A DNA stretch of 64,000 nucleotides from Neobacillus dielmonensis (GCF_000612665.1 NZ_HG942041.1:1-64000), one strand, 5' to 3'; positions 8,542 through 17,207 are shown, counted from the stretch's first letter. The notes: a model not told the origin generated them from the sequence alone. Translations and numbers: made by a program.

Positions 8542-8615
8542 TCGGAAAGACAGGACTTGAACCTGCGACCCCCAGTACCCCATACTGGTGCTCTACCAAG
8601 CTGAGCTACTTCCCG
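8542..8615 (-). tRNA. tRNA-Pro (anticodon GGG)
   Basis: A full cloverleaf can be folded: acceptor CGGGAAG with CTTTCCG (one G-T pair), D stem GCTC/GAGC, anticodon stem CCAGT/ACTGG with loop ATGGGGT giving anticodon GGG, and T arm GCAGG-TTCAAGT-CCTGT. The discriminator is A and CCA is not encoded. The sequence matches the Bacillus tRNA-Pro frame, with the GGG anticodon (reads CCC/CCU). It is transcribed from its own promoter and ends in its own terminator. Confidence 0.95.
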
Positions 8616-8650
8616 GTATAGTAAGTCTACGATTTTGGTGGATTAATCTG

Positions 8651-8679
8651 ATTATACAAAAAACTAAGATTTCATTCAA
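8651..8679 (-). promoter_or_regulatory. Sigma-A promoter of tRNA-Pro
   Basis: On the minus strand TTGAAT and TATAAT are separated by exactly 17 bases. The -10 element lies about 35 bases upstream of the mature tRNA 5' end. Confidence 0.75.
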
Positions 8680-8819
8680 GATTAAATTAAGCTTATGTCT
8701 GGAATTTCGTTTGGGTTTTGAACAGGAATTTTGCGATTTGTGTCGAATTATTAATTTGCTGGTTGTTTCTAGATTTCTTGAGCCAGTTCCACCTAGGTTA
8801 TTGTACAGGAGGACTTGAC

Positions 8820-9296
8820 ATGGAAGTAATCTCAACCGATGAGATTGATAAAAGCAGACTAACCAAGTTCTTCATTAAGCATTGGGGCAGCCCTGTAATG
8901 GTCATCTCAAGTGGTATGTATCAGTGCAATGAATTGGATGGGTTTATCGTTGTAGATGATTGCAATGAATTCTTAGGCCTCATCACTTACTTAATTAAAA
9001 ACAATGAATGTGAAATTATTTCTCTTGATAGTATAGTAGAAAATATGGGAATCGGAACCACTCTGCTGCATCAAGTTGAACTGACGGCAAAGTCTGCTGG
9101 ATGTAGCTGCTTAAAATTAGTAACAACCAATGACAATCTCCGCGCATTGGAATTTCACCAAAAACGTGGGTACCAATTAAGCGCTATTTTTGTAAACGCG
9201 GTTGAGACGGCAAGGAGGATCAAACCAGAGATTCCTTTCGTTGCCGATAACGGTATTCCCATTCGCGATGAAATTCTACTAGTAAAAACGATCTAA
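8820..9296 (+). CDS. GNAT family N-acetyltransferase
   Basis: A 158-residue acetyltransferase with motif A in the form ENMGIGTTLLHQVE and the downstream NDNLRALEFHQKRGYQLSAIF typical of GNAT enzymes. The tail (RIKPEIPFVADNGIPIRDEILL) suggests a small-molecule or antibiotic-type acetyltransferase subfamily, but the substrate is unknown. The ATG at 8820 has AGGAGG at 7-8 bases; longer in-frame starts upstream would add a hydrophobic leader and lack a ribosome site. Monocistronic. Confidence 0.85.
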   Translation: MEVISTDEIDKSRLTKFFIKHWGSPVMVISSGMYQCNELDGFIVVDDCNEFLGLITYLIKNNECEIISLDSIVENMGIGTTLLHQVELTAKSAGCSCLKLVTTNDNLRALEFHQKRGYQLSAIFVNAVETARRIKPEIPFVADNGIPIRDEILLVKTI

Positions 9297-9384
9297 TAAC
9301 CCATTACCTCGATAACTTTTTGTTAGTTCTTAAAGAATTTCTCTCCATGGTATCAGTTTCGCCTGAAAATAGGGAATTTGCCTA

Positions 9385-9413
9385 ACCCTAAATTTGATTT
9401 TAGACATAGTCTA
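9385..9413 (+). promoter_or_regulatory. Possible sigma-K promoter of the repeat protein
   Basis: CATAGTCTA at 9405-9413 fits the sigma-K -10 consensus CATANNNTA, and ACC at 9385-9387 sits 17 bases upstream as a -35. This would place the following glycine-rich protein in the mother cell late in sporulation. The consensus is short, so chance matches occur. Confidence 0.4.
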
Positions 9414-9444
9414 GACTGAAACCTATAAAAGGAGAGATGCTCTC

Positions 9445-9894
9445 ATGTATAATCAACAACCTATTGGACCTTTAAATGGTTATAGGGAATCTCCCGATTT
9501 ACATGGTTATGGAACGATGGCTGATTTTCATGGAATGAACCCTATGGCAGGAAACCCCGGAATGGGATATCATCCGGGAATGATAGGCCATAGCGGAATG
9601 GGATATCATCCGGGAATGCCAGGTCATAGCGGAATGGGGTATCATCCGGGAATGCCAGGTTATAGCGGAATGGGATGGCATCCGGGAATGCCAGGTTATA
9701 GCGGGATGGGAGGACATCCTGGTATGACAGGTTTTGGCGGTATGGGTGGAAGTCCAGGAATGGCAGGCTTGGGGAGCTTTCCTCTTACCAATATCAATCA
9801 AAGCCCGGGATATTGGGGATATCCAGGGTATTCTGGATATAGCGGATACCCAGGATACCCCGGTTTCCCTGGCTGGCACGGCAGACCCGAATAA
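9445..9894 (+). CDS. Gly/Met/Pro/His/Tyr-rich tandem-repeat protein, possible spore surface protein
   Basis: A 149-residue low-complexity protein. Residues 39-110 are six 12-residue repeats of the form GMGYHPGMPGYS, drifting to GMGGSPGMAGLG; residues 124-145 are a second, Tyr/Pro/Gly-rich run (YPGYSGYSGYPGYPG). No signal peptide or membrane segment is seen. Such compositions are common in spore coat or exosporium proteins of Bacillus, and a candidate sigma-K promoter lies upstream, but no specific family is recognised. AAAGGAGAG precedes the ATG. The function is inferred from composition only. Confidence 0.7.
   Translation: MYNQQPIGPLNGYRESPDLHGYGTMADFHGMNPMAGNPGMGYHPGMIGHSGMGYHPGMPGHSGMGYHPGMPGYSGMGWHPGMPGYSGMGGHPGMTGFGGMGGSPGMAGLGSFPLTNINQSPGYWGYPGYSGYSGYPGYPGFPGWHGRPE
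9559..9774 (+). repeat. Six tandem 36-bp repeats
   Basis: Six in-frame 36-base units start at 9559, 9595, 9631, 9667, 9703 and 9739. The first four are nearly identical (one to several changes each), the last two more diverged, indicating recent expansion from the 5' side of the array. Confidence 0.9.
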
Positions 9895-10036
9895 AAGAGA
9901 AATCAATTAATATGGTCTATAGTGGAAAGGATGCTGCATAAAGTGTCCTTTTCCATTCCTTAACTGTTGAAAGTTAGGTTTGTCTATTACATAGCAAGAA
10001 TAGTTTCAAATTTTAGATATAGATGGTGATCGTCTT

Positions 10037-10528
10037 ATGAATCCACAAAACTTAATCAGATTGGAATTTTATCGTCCTGCCTATAAGCAGCAAATAGAAA
10101 CTTATGTACTACCCGAGGAACAAGCACAATTTACCGCACAACCTCTGGATGCACTAGCAGTATGTGAACAGGATGCCGAGCGCTTTCCGGTGCTCATCTT
10201 CTCTAACGATTCACTAGCTGGTTTCTTTGTCCTCCATGGCTGGGGAGGAGTACAACAATACTATGACAATGAGAAAGCTTTACTTTTAAGAGCCTATTCC
10301 GTGAATCCGTCCTTTCAAGGAAAAGGCATCGCCCAGGAGTCATTAAAATTACTGCCCGAATTTGTCAAAATCCATTTCCCTGAAAAAAATGAAATCATGC
10401 TGTGCGTTAATTACCATAACACACAGGCTCAGCATGTTTATAAAAAGTCTGGGTTTCAGGACAGGGGCCTAAGAGCGATGGGAAGAAAAGGGGAAATGTT
10501 CATTTTCCATTTGAGACTTTCATATTAA
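10037..10528 (+). CDS. GNAT family N-acetyltransferase
   Basis: A 163-residue protein with the acetyl-CoA binding motif SFQGKGIAQESL (about residues 93-104) and the following YHNTQAQHVYKKSGFQDRG. The N-terminal LEFYRPAYKQQIETYVLPEEQAQFTAQP is typical of a Bacillus GNAT subfamily of uncharacterised function. GATGGTGAT lies before the ATG as a moderate ribosome site. It stands alone between the repeat protein and a terminator shared with the convergent RraA-like gene. Confidence 0.85.
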   Translation: MNPQNLIRLEFYRPAYKQQIETYVLPEEQAQFTAQPLDALAVCEQDAERFPVLIFSNDSLAGFFVLHGWGGVQQYYDNEKALLLRAYSVNPSFQGKGIAQESLKLLPEFVKIHFPEKNEIMLCVNYHNTQAQHVYKKSGFQDRGLRAMGRKGEMFIFHLRLSY

Positions 10529-10539
10529 CCTCTTTAAAA

Positions 10540-10578
10540 AATCAAAAAAGCCGGATGTCCAGCTCTTTTAATTTTTAT
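10540..10578. terminator. Bidirectional terminator
   Basis: AAAAAAGCCGGA and TCCAGCTCTTTT form an A/T-flanked stem with one mismatch between the convergent acetyltransferase and RraA-like genes. Confidence 0.55.
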
Positions 10579-10583
10579 GGAGT

Positions 10584-11204
10584 TTATTGAGACAGTAACT
10601 TGTCTAAGTGTTTTTTCGCGGCCTCTGGATTTCCAACTATCTTTGCTTCTCGTTCCTCATCTTTCTTTAATTTTTCCACGGCTTTTGCTAAAACTTCCTG
10701 TTCCACTGTCTGCGGAACCACTACAACACCATCCGCATCGCCAACGATGAGATCACCTGGTTGAACGGAGATATTCCCGCAGGAAATCGGGATATTAATT
10801 TCGCCGATTCCAGCCTTGCCGCTGGCTGCAACAGTCGTTCCCTTACAAAAGACAGGGAAGTTAAGTTGTTTAATTCCGACAATGTCGCGAATCACGCCAT
10901 CAACGACTAAACCGCCAATACCAAGGGTCTGCATCATCCCGACAACAAAGTCTCCAGCAATCGCACGATAGGTATCACCTTTAGCATCCACCACTAAAAT
11001 ATCACCTGGTTTCGCTTCACGGATCGCTTTTAGGACTGCCAGGTTATCTCCGACTGGAATTTGCACGGTGAAGGCTCTTCCAGCAAGCTTGTATTCTTCT
11101 TTTAATGGTTTAATCGAAGGGTGGAGATTGTTTAAGCCATTCATGGCGTCCGAGATACAGGTTGTAGGAAGTAAGCTAAATTGGGATACGAAACGATCCA
11201 TCAT
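10584..11204 (-). CDS. RraA-family protein (HMG/CHA aldolase-like)
   Basis: A 206-residue RraA-like protein. This fold includes inhibitors of RNase E and class II 4-hydroxy-4-methyl-2-oxoglutarate/oxaloacetate aldolases. The conserved DGVIRD (about residues 101-106) with Asp/Arg for metal-pyruvate binding and GDADGVVVVP (about 152-161) are present. As Bacilli lack RNase E, an aldolase or decarboxylase role is more likely than RNase regulation, but the substrate is unknown. The start is a double ATG preceded by GGAGG. Confidence 0.85.
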   Translation of the reverse strand: MMDRFVSQFSLLPTTCISDAMNGLNNLHPSIKPLKEEYKLAGRAFTVQIPVGDNLAVLKAIREAKPGDILVVDAKGDTYRAIAGDFVVGMMQTLGIGGLVVDGVIRDIVGIKQLNFPVFCKGTTVAASGKAGIGEINIPISCGNISVQPGDLIVGDADGVVVVPQTVEQEVLAKAVEKLKKDEEREAKIVGNPEAAKKHLDKLLSQ

Positions 11205-11282
11205 GGGTTTCCTCCAGTTCTTATTGGATTCTTCTATTATATAACAGTTGTGAATCTATTATAAAACAACAGAAAGGAGGAA

Positions 11283-11314
11283 TCAAAATAAAAGAAGAGC
11301 AGCCAAGGCCGCTC
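11283..11314 (-). terminator. Terminator of the SRAP gene
   Basis: On the minus strand GAGCGGCC pairs with GGCTGCTC (one G-T) around AA/TT and is followed by TTCTTTTATTTT. It lies about 90 bases downstream of the stop at 11407. Confidence 0.65.
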
Positions 11315-11406
11315 TCAAAAGAAGGAATAACTAAATGGGTTACAATACTTTATGCTAGTGCTTGTTCCATCATGTAGTAAACTTGTCCTGTGTTCAAAAA
11401 ATGGGT

Positions 11407-12084
11407 TCAACAAATTTTTTGAATTAGTTCAATTGAATTATTTTTGGGCGAATTTACCAATGGAGAGACCTGGTAGGCTTCCATTGCATTTGGATCAAAC
11501 GGTACTAACAGCCTTTGTAAATCATCGAGGTCATTGGCAGCAGGATTTAACCATATTTTTTCGTCCTCTTGTTTTAAAATAACCGGCATTCGGTCATGAA
11601 TGGTTGACATAAGTTCGTTAGGGGCGGTGGTGACCACCGAGCAGGAAAAGACGGATTCCCCATTGGGTGATTTCCAATGTTCCCATAGTCCGGCCATACC
11701 GAATAAATCTCCCGTTTTCAGTTTAATCCGCATCGGCGTTTTTGATTTATCTTCATGTCGCTTCCATTCGTAGAAGCTATCGGCAACAATTAAACATCGT
11801 CTTTTTTGGTATGCCTGACGAAAGCTAGGCTTTTCCCTCAATGTTTCCGCTCTCGCATTAATTAGTTTGTAACTAATCGACGGGTCTTTTGCCCAAGAGG
11901 GGACCAATCCCCATTTTAAAAATCCCATCCTATTCGTCTTGCCGTCATTTATAACGGCTAATACCGACTGCGACGGGGCAATGTTATAACTTTGGACGTA
12001 GTTCTGTTCGTCTAGGAATGCTTGTATGTCAAAACGATCAATCAGTTCGTCTACTGTTGCAGTTAAGGTAAAACGACCACACAT
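11407..12084 (-). CDS. SOS response-associated peptidase (SRAP/YedK/HMCES family)
   Basis: The chain starts MCGRFTL, exposing Cys2 after Met removal; this Cys forms a thiazolidine crosslink with abasic sites in single-stranded DNA in characterised family members. Other conserved parts are NIAPSQ, NARAET, FYEWKR and HDRMPVIL (His/Glu of the autoproteolytic site). At 225 residues the length fits. I start at the ATG at 12084 because Cys must be residue 2; an in-frame GTG three codons earlier would block this. It protects abasic sites during replication. No neighbours are functionally linked. Confidence 0.92.
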   Translation of the reverse strand: MCGRFTLTATVDELIDRFDIQAFLDEQNYVQSYNIAPSQSVLAVINDGKTNRMGFLKWGLVPSWAKDPSISYKLINARAETLREKPSFRQAYQKRRCLIVADSFYEWKRHEDKSKTPMRIKLKTGDLFGMAGLWEHWKSPNGESVFSCSVVTTAPNELMSTIHDRMPVILKQEDEKIWLNPAANDLDDLQRLLVPFDPNAMEAYQVSPLVNSPKNNSIELIQKIC

Positions 12085-12177
12085 CCTACTCACCTCATAC
12101 TTTGGTAAAACTATTGTAGCAAAAAAATGGCAACTTACACAAAAGTGAATGCTTTTCCCGGTAAATCATAATATTTT

Positions 12178-12204
12178 TGAAACCTTTCCCGACTTTACAG
12201 CGTA
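12178..12204 (+). promoter_or_regulatory. Sigma-W promoter upstream of TerC-family gene
   Basis: TGAAAC (12178-12183) and CGTA (12201-12204) are separated by 17 bases with a T/C-rich stretch after the -35, matching the extracytoplasmic sigma-W consensus of Bacillus. The same gene family (yceF) belongs to the sigma-W regulon in B. subtilis. About 155 bases of leader follow. Confidence 0.7.
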
Positions 12205-12360
12205 AGTATACTATAAGATGCAGCCGTACTGGTTCCATTTTATTTTTCCCTTAGTGGCCACTGAGGAAAACGAAAACAAATGTATTGCAATCATACAAAA
12301 ACTAGCAGGGACCTGTTTAACAGAATAAGAGTTTAATAATTTCTTGAGGGAGGACATGAA

Positions 12361-13134
12361 TTGGAAATTTGGCAGCAAGTGCTAGAAACATATGCATCAT
12401 TTTTTGATTGGGGGATGTGGGTCGAAGTATTATCGGACCCTGTTTCCTGGGGGTACATAGGGACTTTGGTCATTTTAGAGGGGCTGCTTTCGGCAGATAA
12501 TGCCTTAGTTTTGGCAGTCATGGTGAAACACTTGCCGATGCAGCAACGCAAAAAAGCATTGACCTACGGGTTGCTGGGCGCGTATATCTTCCGATTTATC
12601 TTTATTGGATTAGGTATGCTTTTGATTAAGTTCTGGTGGATCAAAGTACTTGGTGCGGCTTATTTAGCTTGGCTGGTCGTCAAACATTTTTGGCTGGGCG
12701 AGAAAGAGGAAGATGCGGAGGGAATCAAGAAAGATGGTTGGCTGGTTCGAACCTTCGGAGTGTTTTGGGGGACCGTTATTTCAGTTGAGTTAATGGATAT
12801 TGCCTTCTCAGCAGACAGTATTTTAGCTGCATTTGCTGTTTCGGAGCAGGTTTGGATTCTTCTTATTGGTGGTATGCTTGGCATTCTCATGATGCGGACA
12901 GTTGCTAAGTTTTTCTTGGTTTTAATTGATAAAATACCGGAATTAGAAAATACAGCCTTTATTCTTATTGCGATTATTGCGGTTAAAATGTTTGCTAGTG
13001 TGTTCGGTCTTCACATTGATCACCTTGTTTTTTTCGGCATATTAATTTTGGCGTTCCTAGCCACATTTATTGTCCATTATCGCAATGAAAAAAAGAAAAT
13101 ACAGACAGAAACAGCAACTGCAAAAGAAAAGTAA
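12361..13134 (+). CDS. TerC-family integral membrane protein (YceF-like)
   Basis: A 257-residue TerC protein with seven or so membrane segments. Conserved acidic residues sit in VILEGLLSADNALVLA (about residues 39-54) and ELMDIAFSADSILAAFAV (about 142-159), the two half-motifs typical of this family. Bacillus TerC proteins export manganese and metallate secreted enzymes, and the build and length recall B. subtilis YceF. Translation starts at TTG 12361, with GAGGGAGGAC in front; an overlapping ATG is out of frame. The sigma-W promoter suggests induction by envelope stress. No Mn-riboswitch was recognised in the leader. Confidence 0.87.
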   Translation: MEIWQQVLETYASFFDWGMWVEVLSDPVSWGYIGTLVILEGLLSADNALVLAVMVKHLPMQQRKKALTYGLLGAYIFRFIFIGLGMLLIKFWWIKVLGAAYLAWLVVKHFWLGEKEEDAEGIKKDGWLVRTFGVFWGTVISVELMDIAFSADSILAAFAVSEQVWILLIGGMLGILMMRTVAKFFLVLIDKIPELENTAFILIAIIAVKMFASVFGLHIDHLVFFGILILAFLATFIVHYRNEKKKIQTETATAKEK

Positions 13135-13141
13135 CCCATGC

Positions 13142-13180
13142 AAAAAACCTTATCCGATCTGAACGGATAAGGTTTTTTTA
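13142..13180. terminator. Bidirectional terminator between TerC gene and treR
   Basis: AACCTTATCCG (13146-13156) pairs with CGGATAAGGTT (13164-13174), with A-run before and T-run after, serving both convergent genes. Confidence 0.85.
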
Positions 13181-13894
13181 TGAATGAGACCGGCGTGCAA
13201 AATCAACAAACCGAAATTTATCTGGGCGATGTCTCGATTCCGTGTACTGAAATAGGCTAGCGTCATCCAAATAAACATGACTTTTAATGACGACGACATT
13301 ATGGTAGCCTTCAAGGTCGAGAAGGGAACGGTCTTCATCAGTCGGCTCCTCGACCACAATTTCTTTTTTGGCGAAGCTGATGGTCAAGTGTAACTGATTT
13401 TCAAGATACTCATAAATCGAGTGTTCACCGATTTCTGGAGTGATGTCCGGAACGTACTTTTTATTTAAAAAGTCTTTATCTAATATAATTTTTTCGCCGC
13501 CGATTTCCCTTGTACGAACAATTTTCCATACCTGATCTTTGGAGGAGAGCTGCAGCTGTTTCTTGATAAAATGATCGGGTTTAATCAATGAAAATGCATT
13601 AACAATTGTCCGATGACTGCTGTTCAGCTTATCCGCTAATTCTTTGAAGCTGACCAGTCCAGAAATAGGGAAATCGAACTTATTGATATCAATGACAATC
13701 GAACCTTTTCCGCGGACCTTTTGTATATAACCATTTTGTGAAAGTAAGTTTAACGCTTTACGAATGGTCTCGCGTGACGTGTTAAACTGTTCTGCCAATT
13801 CATTTTCTGAAGGTAAAAGCGTCTTGGGCATAATCTTTCCGCTTTTAATTTCCTCTACAAGGGTATTATAGATGGTTAAATACTTGTTGGTCAT
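13178..13894 (-). CDS. treR: Trehalose operon repressor TreR (GntR/UTRA)
   Basis: A 238-residue GntR-family repressor: winged helix at about residues 5-70 (LLPSENELAEQFNTSRETIRKAL) and a UTRA effector domain behind it. In B. subtilis TreR represses treP-treA-treR and is released by trehalose-6-phosphate. It is the last gene of the treP-treA-treR order seen in Bacillus, 17 bases after treA. Two TGTATATACA-core palindromes upstream of treP are the probable targets. The last codons overlap the shared terminator. Confidence 0.93.
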   Translation of the reverse strand: MTNKYLTIYNTLVEEIKSGKIMPKTLLPSENELAEQFNTSRETIRKALNLLSQNGYIQKVRGKGSIVIDINKFDFPISGLVSFKELADKLNSSHRTIVNAFSLIKPDHFIKKQLQLSSKDQVWKIVRTREIGGEKIILDKDFLNKKYVPDITPEIGEHSIYEYLENQLHLTISFAKKEIVVEEPTDEDRSLLDLEGYHNVVVIKSHVYLDDASLFQYTESRHRPDKFRFVDFARRSHS

Positions 13895-13911
13895 AGTAAA
13901 GCATCTCCAAT

Positions 13912-15579
13912 TTACTTGTGCAAATAATAAATAATTGATTCATACGGGCGCAGCGGAATTTCCCGATTGAGCGGAGCTGTGTCGTTATAATTAGAGAGTA
14001 ACACCTTCACCTCATAACCATCAAGCGTAAACTGTTCTGGCAGGACAACGGTTGTATCGGTGCCATAAAAATTGCTGATTACTAACAACTTTTCGGTCTC
14101 GTGATTTCTTACATACGAGAAAACTTGTTCGTCGTTTTCTAATAAAAGCTCATAGTCGCCATCGGTAATAATGGAATATTCTTTTCGCAGTTGAATTAGT
14201 TTTTGATAATGATAAAAAATGGAATCTTGGTCCGAAAGAGCCTTGTCCACATTGATATTCTCATAGTTTGAGGCCGTAGAGATCCATGGTGTTCCAGTTG
14301 TAAAACCAGCATGTTTATCGGCCGTCCATTGAACCGGCGTACGTGAATTATCACGGGACTTTTGCTTTAAGATTTCAATGATATCTTCTTCAGCCATGCC
14401 TTTATTTTTCAATATCGTATAAATATTAAGGGACTCAACATCTCGGTAGTCATCAATTGAGTTAAAATTTGGATTGGTCATCCCAATTTCTTCCCCTTGA
14501 TAGACAAAAGGAGTTCCCTGCATCATATGCAAAGTCGTCGCTAACATTTTAGCTGATTCTTTTGGATACTTTTGGTCCTCACCGAAACGTGACAAAGCCC
14601 GCGGTTGGTCATGATTGTTCAGGAACATTGCATTCCATCCGCCGCCTCGATTCATTTCTACCTGCCATTGGGACATGATTTTCTTAAGTGCAAGGAAATC
14701 AAAATCAGCTTTGACCCACTTTTCACCATTAGGGTAATCAACCTTCAAATGATGGAAACTAAAGATCATATTGAGTTCTTGGCGATCCGGATTGGTATAT
14801 TTGATACAGTTATCAATCGACGTAGAAGACATTTCTCCAACCGTCATCATGTTATATTTGGAGAATACTTTCTGATTTATTTCATGTAAAAATTCATGAA
14901 TTCTCGGTCCATCGGTATAAAATTTACGACCATCCGTTTCATCCTGCGGGAATTGTTGATCTTTGGAAATTAAATTGATGACGTCCAGTCTGAAACCATC
15001 GACGCCCTTTTTTAACCAAAAATGCATCATTTCATAAATCGCGTCACGGACTTTTTCATTTTCCCAATTTAAATCCGCTTGGGTGACATCGAATAAGTGA
15101 AGGTAATATTGGTCTGTCGTTTCATCATATTTCCAAGCCGATCCGCCGAATTTGGATTCCCAGTTCGTAGGGGGCTCGCCATTTTTTCCATCCTTCCATA
15201 TGTAGAAATCCCTGTATGGATTGTCTTTAGAAGAACGGGACTGCTTAAACCATTCATGCTCCGTGGAGGTATGGTTAATGACAATATCCATAATGATTTT
15301 GAGTCCGCGCTTATGAGCCTCTTCAAGCATATGGTCAAAGTCATCCATTGTTCCATATTCCTCATAAATTTTATAGTAATCGCTAATATCATAGCCATTG
15401 TCCCGCTGCGGGGATTGGTAGATAGGGGTGAGCCAAAGTACATCGACACCGAGTTCCTTCAAATAATCCAGTTTTGCCGTGATGCCTTTAAGGTCACCGG
15501 TACCATTCCCGGTTGTATCGTAAAAACTCTTTGGATAAATCTGATAGACAACTGCGTTTTTCCACCATGCTGTTGACAT
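13912..15579 (-). CDS. treA: Alpha,alpha-phosphotrehalase TreA (trehalose-6-phosphate hydrolase, GH13)
   Basis: A 555-residue GH13 enzyme that splits trehalose-6-phosphate into glucose and glucose-6-phosphate in the cytoplasm. The GH13 signatures are present: DIVINHTS, GFRLDVINLI with the nucleophile Asp near 200, VGEMSS with the acid/base Glu near 256, and NNHDQPR with the third acidic residue. It lies between treP (84 bases upstream) and treR, and is presumably induced by trehalose through TreR. Confidence 0.95.
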   Translation of the reverse strand: MSTAWWKNAVVYQIYPKSFYDTTGNGTGDLKGITAKLDYLKELGVDVLWLTPIYQSPQRDNGYDISDYYKIYEEYGTMDDFDHMLEEAHKRGLKIIMDIVINHTSTEHEWFKQSRSSKDNPYRDFYIWKDGKNGEPPTNWESKFGGSAWKYDETTDQYYLHLFDVTQADLNWENEKVRDAIYEMMHFWLKKGVDGFRLDVINLISKDQQFPQDETDGRKFYTDGPRIHEFLHEINQKVFSKYNMMTVGEMSSTSIDNCIKYTNPDRQELNMIFSFHHLKVDYPNGEKWVKADFDFLALKKIMSQWQVEMNRGGGWNAMFLNNHDQPRALSRFGEDQKYPKESAKMLATTLHMMQGTPFVYQGEEIGMTNPNFNSIDDYRDVESLNIYTILKNKGMAEEDIIEILKQKSRDNSRTPVQWTADKHAGFTTGTPWISTASNYENINVDKALSDQDSIFYHYQKLIQLRKEYSIITDGDYELLLENDEQVFSYVRNHETEKLLVISNFYGTDTTVVLPEQFTLDGYEVKVLLSNYNDTAPLNREIPLRPYESIIYYLHK

Positions 15580-15663
15580 CTACTAAACACCTGCCTGTAA
15601 TTGTTGATTTATTCTAATGTGGAAAAGGAGGGAGACTGTCTCCCTCCTTAATGGAGTGCATGA

Positions 15664-17088
15664 TTATTTCTTGAAAGGTACCTTTTTCAAACCAACCTTT
15701 GCAAAGATGAGTGTTAATACGAATGGAATCACAATTGCAATGGCCATACATATTGCAAACATTAGCATGTGTTTAGGTTGTATAGAAAGAATACCTGGAA
15801 GGCCGCCGACACCGATCGAGTTTGCCATAACGTCACTGCCAACGGAAACAATCGCGGCAATCGCCGAACCAATCATAGCTGCAAGGAATGGGAATCCGTA
15901 TTTTAAGTTGATCCCAAACATTGCTGGTTCGGTAACCCCTAGGTAACAAGAAATTGCTGCAGGGATTGAGACTTGTTTTTCCTCTTCATTCTTGCGGTTT
16001 ACATAGATCATCGCAAGTACGGCTGAACCTTGTGCAATATTGGATAGAGCAATCATTGGCCATAGGTTTGTACCGCCAAGCTCGCTCATTAACTGTAGGT
16101 CAATGGCATTGGTCATATGGTGTAATCCTGTAATTACAAGTGGTGCGTAAGCGAATCCAAAGATTGCGGCAAATAACCAGCCAAATGCAGATGTTAAGCT
16201 AGAATAAACAACATTAGAAATCCAAGAACCAATTGTCCAGCCGATAGGGCCTAAGATTGTATGAGCAATTAATACAGTTGGAACTAATGCTAAGAATGGT
16301 ACAACAATCATGGAAATCGAATTTGGTACAACTTTGCGTAATCTAGTTTCTAAAAAGGCTAGAACCAATCCGGCTAAAATGGCTGGAATGACTTGTGCTT
16401 GGTAACCGATCATTTGGACTTTTGCAAAACCAAAGTCCCAAACTGGAATATCTTTAGCGCCTGCCACTGCATAGGCGTTGAGTAATTGTGGTGACACGAG
16501 TGTAATACCTAAAACAATACCGAGAATTTGCGATGCGCCCATTTTTTTGGCTACCGACCAGGTGATGCCGACTGGCAGGAAGTGGAATACCGCTTCACCA
16601 ATCAACCATAGGAAGGAGTGAACACCCGCCCAGAATTGCGATACTTCCACAATGGTTTTGGTACCGCCTTCCAAAAGTTTAATGTCACCGATTACATTTC
16701 GGAAACCGAGAATTAAACCGCCGACAACGAGTGCTGGGATTAATGGGGTAAAGATATCGGCAAGATGAGCCATTACACGTTGCAGCCAGTTCATGTTTTG
16801 CTTTGCTGCTACTTTGGCATCTTCCTTGGTCGTTCCGTCAACACCAGCGATTTTTGTGAAATCATTATAAAAGCTAGCGACTTCATTTCCAATAATGACT
16901 TGGAATTGTCCTGCTTGTGTGAAAGTTCCTTTTACAAGCTTCATGCCTTCTATTTTTTGCACATCAGCTTTACTAGGATCATTTAGAACAAAGCGCATTC
17001 TTGTGGAACAATGCGTTACGGCTGCAATGTTATCATTACCGCCAATATGCTCCAATAATTCTTTGGCTGAATCAGTGTACTTTGACAT
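15664..17088 (-). CDS. treP: Trehalose-specific PTS permease EIIBC (TreP)
   Basis: A 474-residue PTS transporter. The IIB domain is at residues 1-85 with phosphorylated Cys27 in THCSTRMRF. The IIC membrane domain follows (about 110-465, with GITWSVAKKMGASQILGIVLG and GLHHMTNAID). No IIA domain is attached, so a glucose-type IIA must be supplied from elsewhere, as in B. subtilis. It imports trehalose as trehalose-6-phosphate. A strong AAGGGGGAAAT site precedes the ATG. It is the first gene of the operon and lies directly behind the TreR/CcpA control region. Confidence 0.95.
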   Translation of the reverse strand: MSKYTDSAKELLEHIGGNDNIAAVTHCSTRMRFVLNDPSKADVQKIEGMKLVKGTFTQAGQFQVIIGNEVASFYNDFTKIAGVDGTTKEDAKVAAKQNMNWLQRVMAHLADIFTPLIPALVVGGLILGFRNVIGDIKLLEGGTKTIVEVSQFWAGVHSFLWLIGEAVFHFLPVGITWSVAKKMGASQILGIVLGITLVSPQLLNAYAVAGAKDIPVWDFGFAKVQMIGYQAQVIPAILAGLVLAFLETRLRKVVPNSISMIVVPFLALVPTVLIAHTILGPIGWTIGSWISNVVYSSLTSAFGWLFAAIFGFAYAPLVITGLHHMTNAIDLQLMSELGGTNLWPMIALSNIAQGSAVLAMIYVNRKNEEEKQVSIPAAISCYLGVTEPAMFGINLKYGFPFLAAMIGSAIAAIVSVGSDVMANSIGVGGLPGILSIQPKHMLMFAICMAIAIVIPFVLTLIFAKVGLKKVPFKK

Positions 17089-17147
17089 TATATTTCCCCC
17101 TTAAATGGTCAATGCACCCATTTTTTAGTGTGTAAGTTTATCTCCAC

Positions 17148-17176
17148 TTTATACAGCGGTTTCATTTTTAGGTCAA
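17148..17176 (-). promoter_or_regulatory. Sigma-A promoter of the tre operon
   Basis: On the minus strand TTGACC (17176-17171) and TATAAA (17153-17148) are 17 bases apart, about 60 bases upstream of treP. The -35 touches the first operator. Confidence 0.75.
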
Positions 17177-17191
17177 CCTGTATATACAAGT
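17176..17191. promoter_or_regulatory. TreR operator 1
   Basis: ACCTGTATATACAAGT is a near-perfect palindrome with the TTGTATATACAA core recognised by TreR in Bacillus. It overlaps the upstream edge of the -35 element. Confidence 0.8.
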
Positions 17192-17193
17192 TT

Positions 17194-17207
17194 TGACTAC
17201 GGTTTCA
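17194..17207. promoter_or_regulatory. cre site for CcpA
   Basis: On the minus strand TGAAACCGTAGTCA matches the catabolite-responsive element consensus TGNAANCGNWNNCA at every position. It lies between the two TreR operators, implying glucose repression. Confidence 0.7.

Noticed and set aside
12205..12360. A manganese riboswitch (yybP-ykoY type) before the TerC gene
   Set aside because: TerC genes often carry one, but the conserved motifs could not be found in the leader; the sigma-W promoter explains regulation better.
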